NCBI GenBank assembly: GCA_013360405.1
Contig: JABWBR010000051.1
Location: 1-36,096, forward strand
Length of the DNA: 36,096 bases
Origin: Saprospiraceae bacterium
Lineage (GTDB): Bacteria; Bacteroidota; Bacteroidia; Chitinophagales; Saprospiraceae
Reading direction: 5' to 3'
The notes under the pieces were generated by a model. It saw nothing but the letters and a program-made list of their open reading frames with translations, had not been told where the DNA came from and did not search any database. A program made the translations under genes and the position numbers. Of the stretch, positions 34,812 through 36,096 are shown in pieces; positions within the stretch are counted from its first letter, which is position 1, and each line of letters opens with the position of its first letter.

Positions 34812-34839
34812 TACTTACGGTGCTAACGCACCGCAAGTA
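34812..34839 (+). promoter_or_regulatory. Second hairpin before the efflux pump gene
   Basis: TACTTACGGTGC (34812-34823) pairs with GCACCGCAAGTA (34828-34839) with one mismatch and a TAAC loop. It lies 33 bases before the pump ATG and may shape translation or mRNA stability. Confidence 0.45.
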
Positions 34840-34872
34840 ATCGTGTATTCATTCATTAAACTGATTAAAATA

Positions 34873-36096
34873 ATGTTAGACAAAATAATTGCGTTCAGCA
34901 TAAAAAATAAATTCATCATTGCATTGATGACACTTGCACTCATAGTTTGGGGAGTGTGGAGTGCAACCAAACTGCCAATTGACGCAGTTCCCGACATTAC
35001 CAACAACCAAGTGCAAATCATTACGGTTTGCCCAACTCTTGCAGGACAAGAGGTTGAACAGTTGGTAACTTATCCAATAGAACAAAGCATTGCCAATCTT
35101 CCCGATTTGGAAGAGTTGCGGAGCATTTCCCGTTTCGGACTTTCGGTAATTACCGTTGTATTTGACGACAAAGTGGACATCTACTTTGCCCGACAACTCA
35201 TAAACGAAAGATTGAAAGAAGCCGAAAGCAAAATCCCAAGAGGTGTCGGCACACCTGAATTAGCACCCGTTAGCACAGGTTTGGGAGAAGTGTATCAATA
35301 CATCATTCACCCCAAAAAGGGAAGCGAAAGCAAATACACCGCTATGGACTTGCGGACAATGCAAGACTGGATTGTAGCCAGACAGCTTTACGGAACGGCA
35401 GGAATTGCGGAAGTAAACAGCTTTGGCGGACAACTAAAACAATACGAAGTTGCCGTAAATCCCGACAGACTTATTGCAATGGGAATAACAATTCCCGAAA
35501 TTTTTACCGCCTTAGAAAAGAACAACGAAAACACAGGCGGAGCATACATTGACAAAAAACCAAACGCCTATTTCATTCGTGGTGTGGGTTTAATTGGTTC
35601 GTTTGACGACATCAAAAACATTGTAGTAAAAACCAATCCAAACGGCATTCCTATTCTCATTAAAGATGTTGCCGAAGTTCATTTAGGTAGTGCCGTGCGT
35701 TATGGTGCTATGACTTACAACGGTGAAGTAGATGCGGTAGGTGGAGTTGTAATGATGCTGAAAGGTGCAAATAGTGCCGATGTGGTTAGCCGTATTAAAG
35801 ATAAAATGGCAACCATTCAAAAATCATTGCCACAAGATGTAATAATAGAACCCTACCTTGACAGAACCGACTTAGTAAACCGAGCCATCAGCACAGTAGA
35901 GAAAAACTTAATTGAAGGAGCATTAATAGTAATCTTCGTTTTGGTCTTATTCCTTGGAAACCTTCGTGCAGGGCTGATTGTAGCTTCTGCAATTCCATTA
36001 TCAATGCTGTTTGCATTGGGATTAATGAATGTATTTGGCGTAAGTGCCAACCTCATGAGTTTAGGAGCAATTGACTTTGGTTTGATTGTGGACGGT
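34873..36096 (+). CDS. Heavy-metal RND efflux transporter, CusA/CzcA family (partial, runs off the window)
   Basis: Inner-membrane proton-driven pump that, with periplasmic adaptor and outer-membrane channel, expels Cu(I)/Ag(I) or Co/Zn/Cd. The first 408 codons are present and open to the window end. ATG 34873 starts MLDKIIAFSIKNKFIIALMT, with TM1 at about 12-33, then the family opening KLPIDAVPDITNNQVQI, the pore-domain segments EVEQLVTYPIEQSI, FGLSVITVVFDD and TPELAPVSTGLGEVYQY, then TM2/TM3 (GALIVIFVLVLFLGNLRAGLI) and the start of TM4 with GAIDFGLIVDG, which carries the proton-relay Asp. This DFGLIVDG pattern is typical of HME-RND pumps. Metal specificity cannot be told from this part. Confidence 0.95.
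   Translation, partial: MLDKIIAFSIKNKFIIALMTLALIVWGVWSATKLPIDAVPDITNNQVQIITVCPTLAGQEVEQLVTYPIEQSIANLPDLEELRSISRFGLSVITVVFDDKVDIYFARQLINERLKEAESKIPRGVGTPELAPVSTGLGEVYQYIIHPKKGSESKYTAMDLRTMQDWIVARQLYGTAGIAEVNSFGGQLKQYEVAVNPDRLIAMGITIPEIFTALEKNNENTGGAYIDKKPNAYFIRGVGLIGSFDDIKNIVVKTNPNGIPILIKDVAEVHLGSAVRYGAMTYNGEVDAVGGVVMMLKGANSADVVSRIKDKMATIQKSLPQDVIIEPYLDRTDLVNRAISTVEKNLIEGALIVIFVLVLFLGNLRAGLIVASAIPLSMLFALGLMNVFGVSANLMSLGAIDFGLIVDG

Larger units (their letters stand above)
32949..36096 (+). mobile_element. Probable acquired region: recombinase plus metal-efflux genes
   Basis: Right after the rplQ terminator the content changes to a tyrosine recombinase, a structured non-coding stretch, a Cys/His-rich small protein and a heavy-metal RND pump, all on the plus strand and visibly more A+T rich from about 34.4 kb. 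No att site, direct-repeat boundary or tRNA target is seen, and the right end lies outside the window, so the limits are guesses. Confidence 0.35.

Noticed and set aside
34780-34873. Integron attC site in the hairpins before the efflux gene
   Set aside because: The required RYYYAAC and GTTRRRY core boxes are not found at the expected ends, and the recombinase lacks a visible integron-specific insertion.

Overview
The window is a stretch of a Bacteroidota chromosome. I infer this from gene content, from several close matches to the Bacteroidota -7 promoter element (TAnnTTTG), from the near absence of Shine-Dalgarno sequences, from a hybrid two-component regulator with a propeller sensor, and from the secY-map-infA-rpmJ gene order. 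A Saprospiria- or Chitinophagia-like lineage with moderate GC is plausible, but the sequence alone cannot settle genus or species.

Left part (1-13.5 kb, accessory and housekeeping). A decayed frame (1-222) is followed by an AT-rich lipoprotein of unknown function and by two tandem paralogous secreted proteins of 306 aa each. On the minus strand come an alpha-carbonic anhydrase lipoprotein, a very large hybrid two-component sensor/AraC regulator split by a single in-frame TAG, a truncated VOC/glyoxalase-like remnant, another lipoprotein-like protein, and a likely operon marR - mpg (3-methyladenine DNA glycosylase) - GH65 glycoside hydrolase. An acyl-ACP thioesterase lies just upstream of marR on the same strand.

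Central part (13.7-32.95 kb). One co-directional run holds 33 genes of the fused str-S10-spc-alpha ribosomal cluster: rpsL, rpsG, fusA, rpsJ, rplC, rplD, rplW, rplB, rpsS, rplV, rpsC, rplP, rpmC, rpsQ, rplN, rplX, rplE, rpsN, rpsH, rplF, rplR, rpsE, rpmD, rplO, secY, map, infA, rpmJ, rpsM, rpsK, rpsD, rpoA and rplQ. It opens with a good promoter at 13708-13737 and closes with a strong hairpin terminator at 32913-32948. Inside it I see punctuation: a promoter-like element inside an inverted repeat before rplP, a terminator plus promoter between map and infA, and a textbook terminator/attenuator hairpin between rpsD and rpoA. Ribosomal proteins S3 and L17 carry unusual C-terminal tails: Gly/Arg-rich RGG-like in S3, basic then Ala/Glu-rich in L17.

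Right part (33-36.1 kb). Directly after the rplQ terminator come a tyrosine recombinase with an extra N-terminal segment, a non-coding stretch with a 23-bp-arm inverted repeat, a small Cys/His-rich exported protein, two hairpins, and the start of a CusA/CzcA-type heavy-metal RND efflux pump that runs off the window. This looks like an acquired metal-resistance region placed beside the ribosomal cluster.

I did not find a convincing wholly new multi-gene system. The most noteworthy points are the RGG-like tail on S3, the stop-split regulator, the duplicated secreted proteins, the internal transcription punctuation of the ribosomal cluster, and the recombinase / inverted repeat / efflux arrangement. 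No rRNA, tRNA or CRISPR array was recognised.
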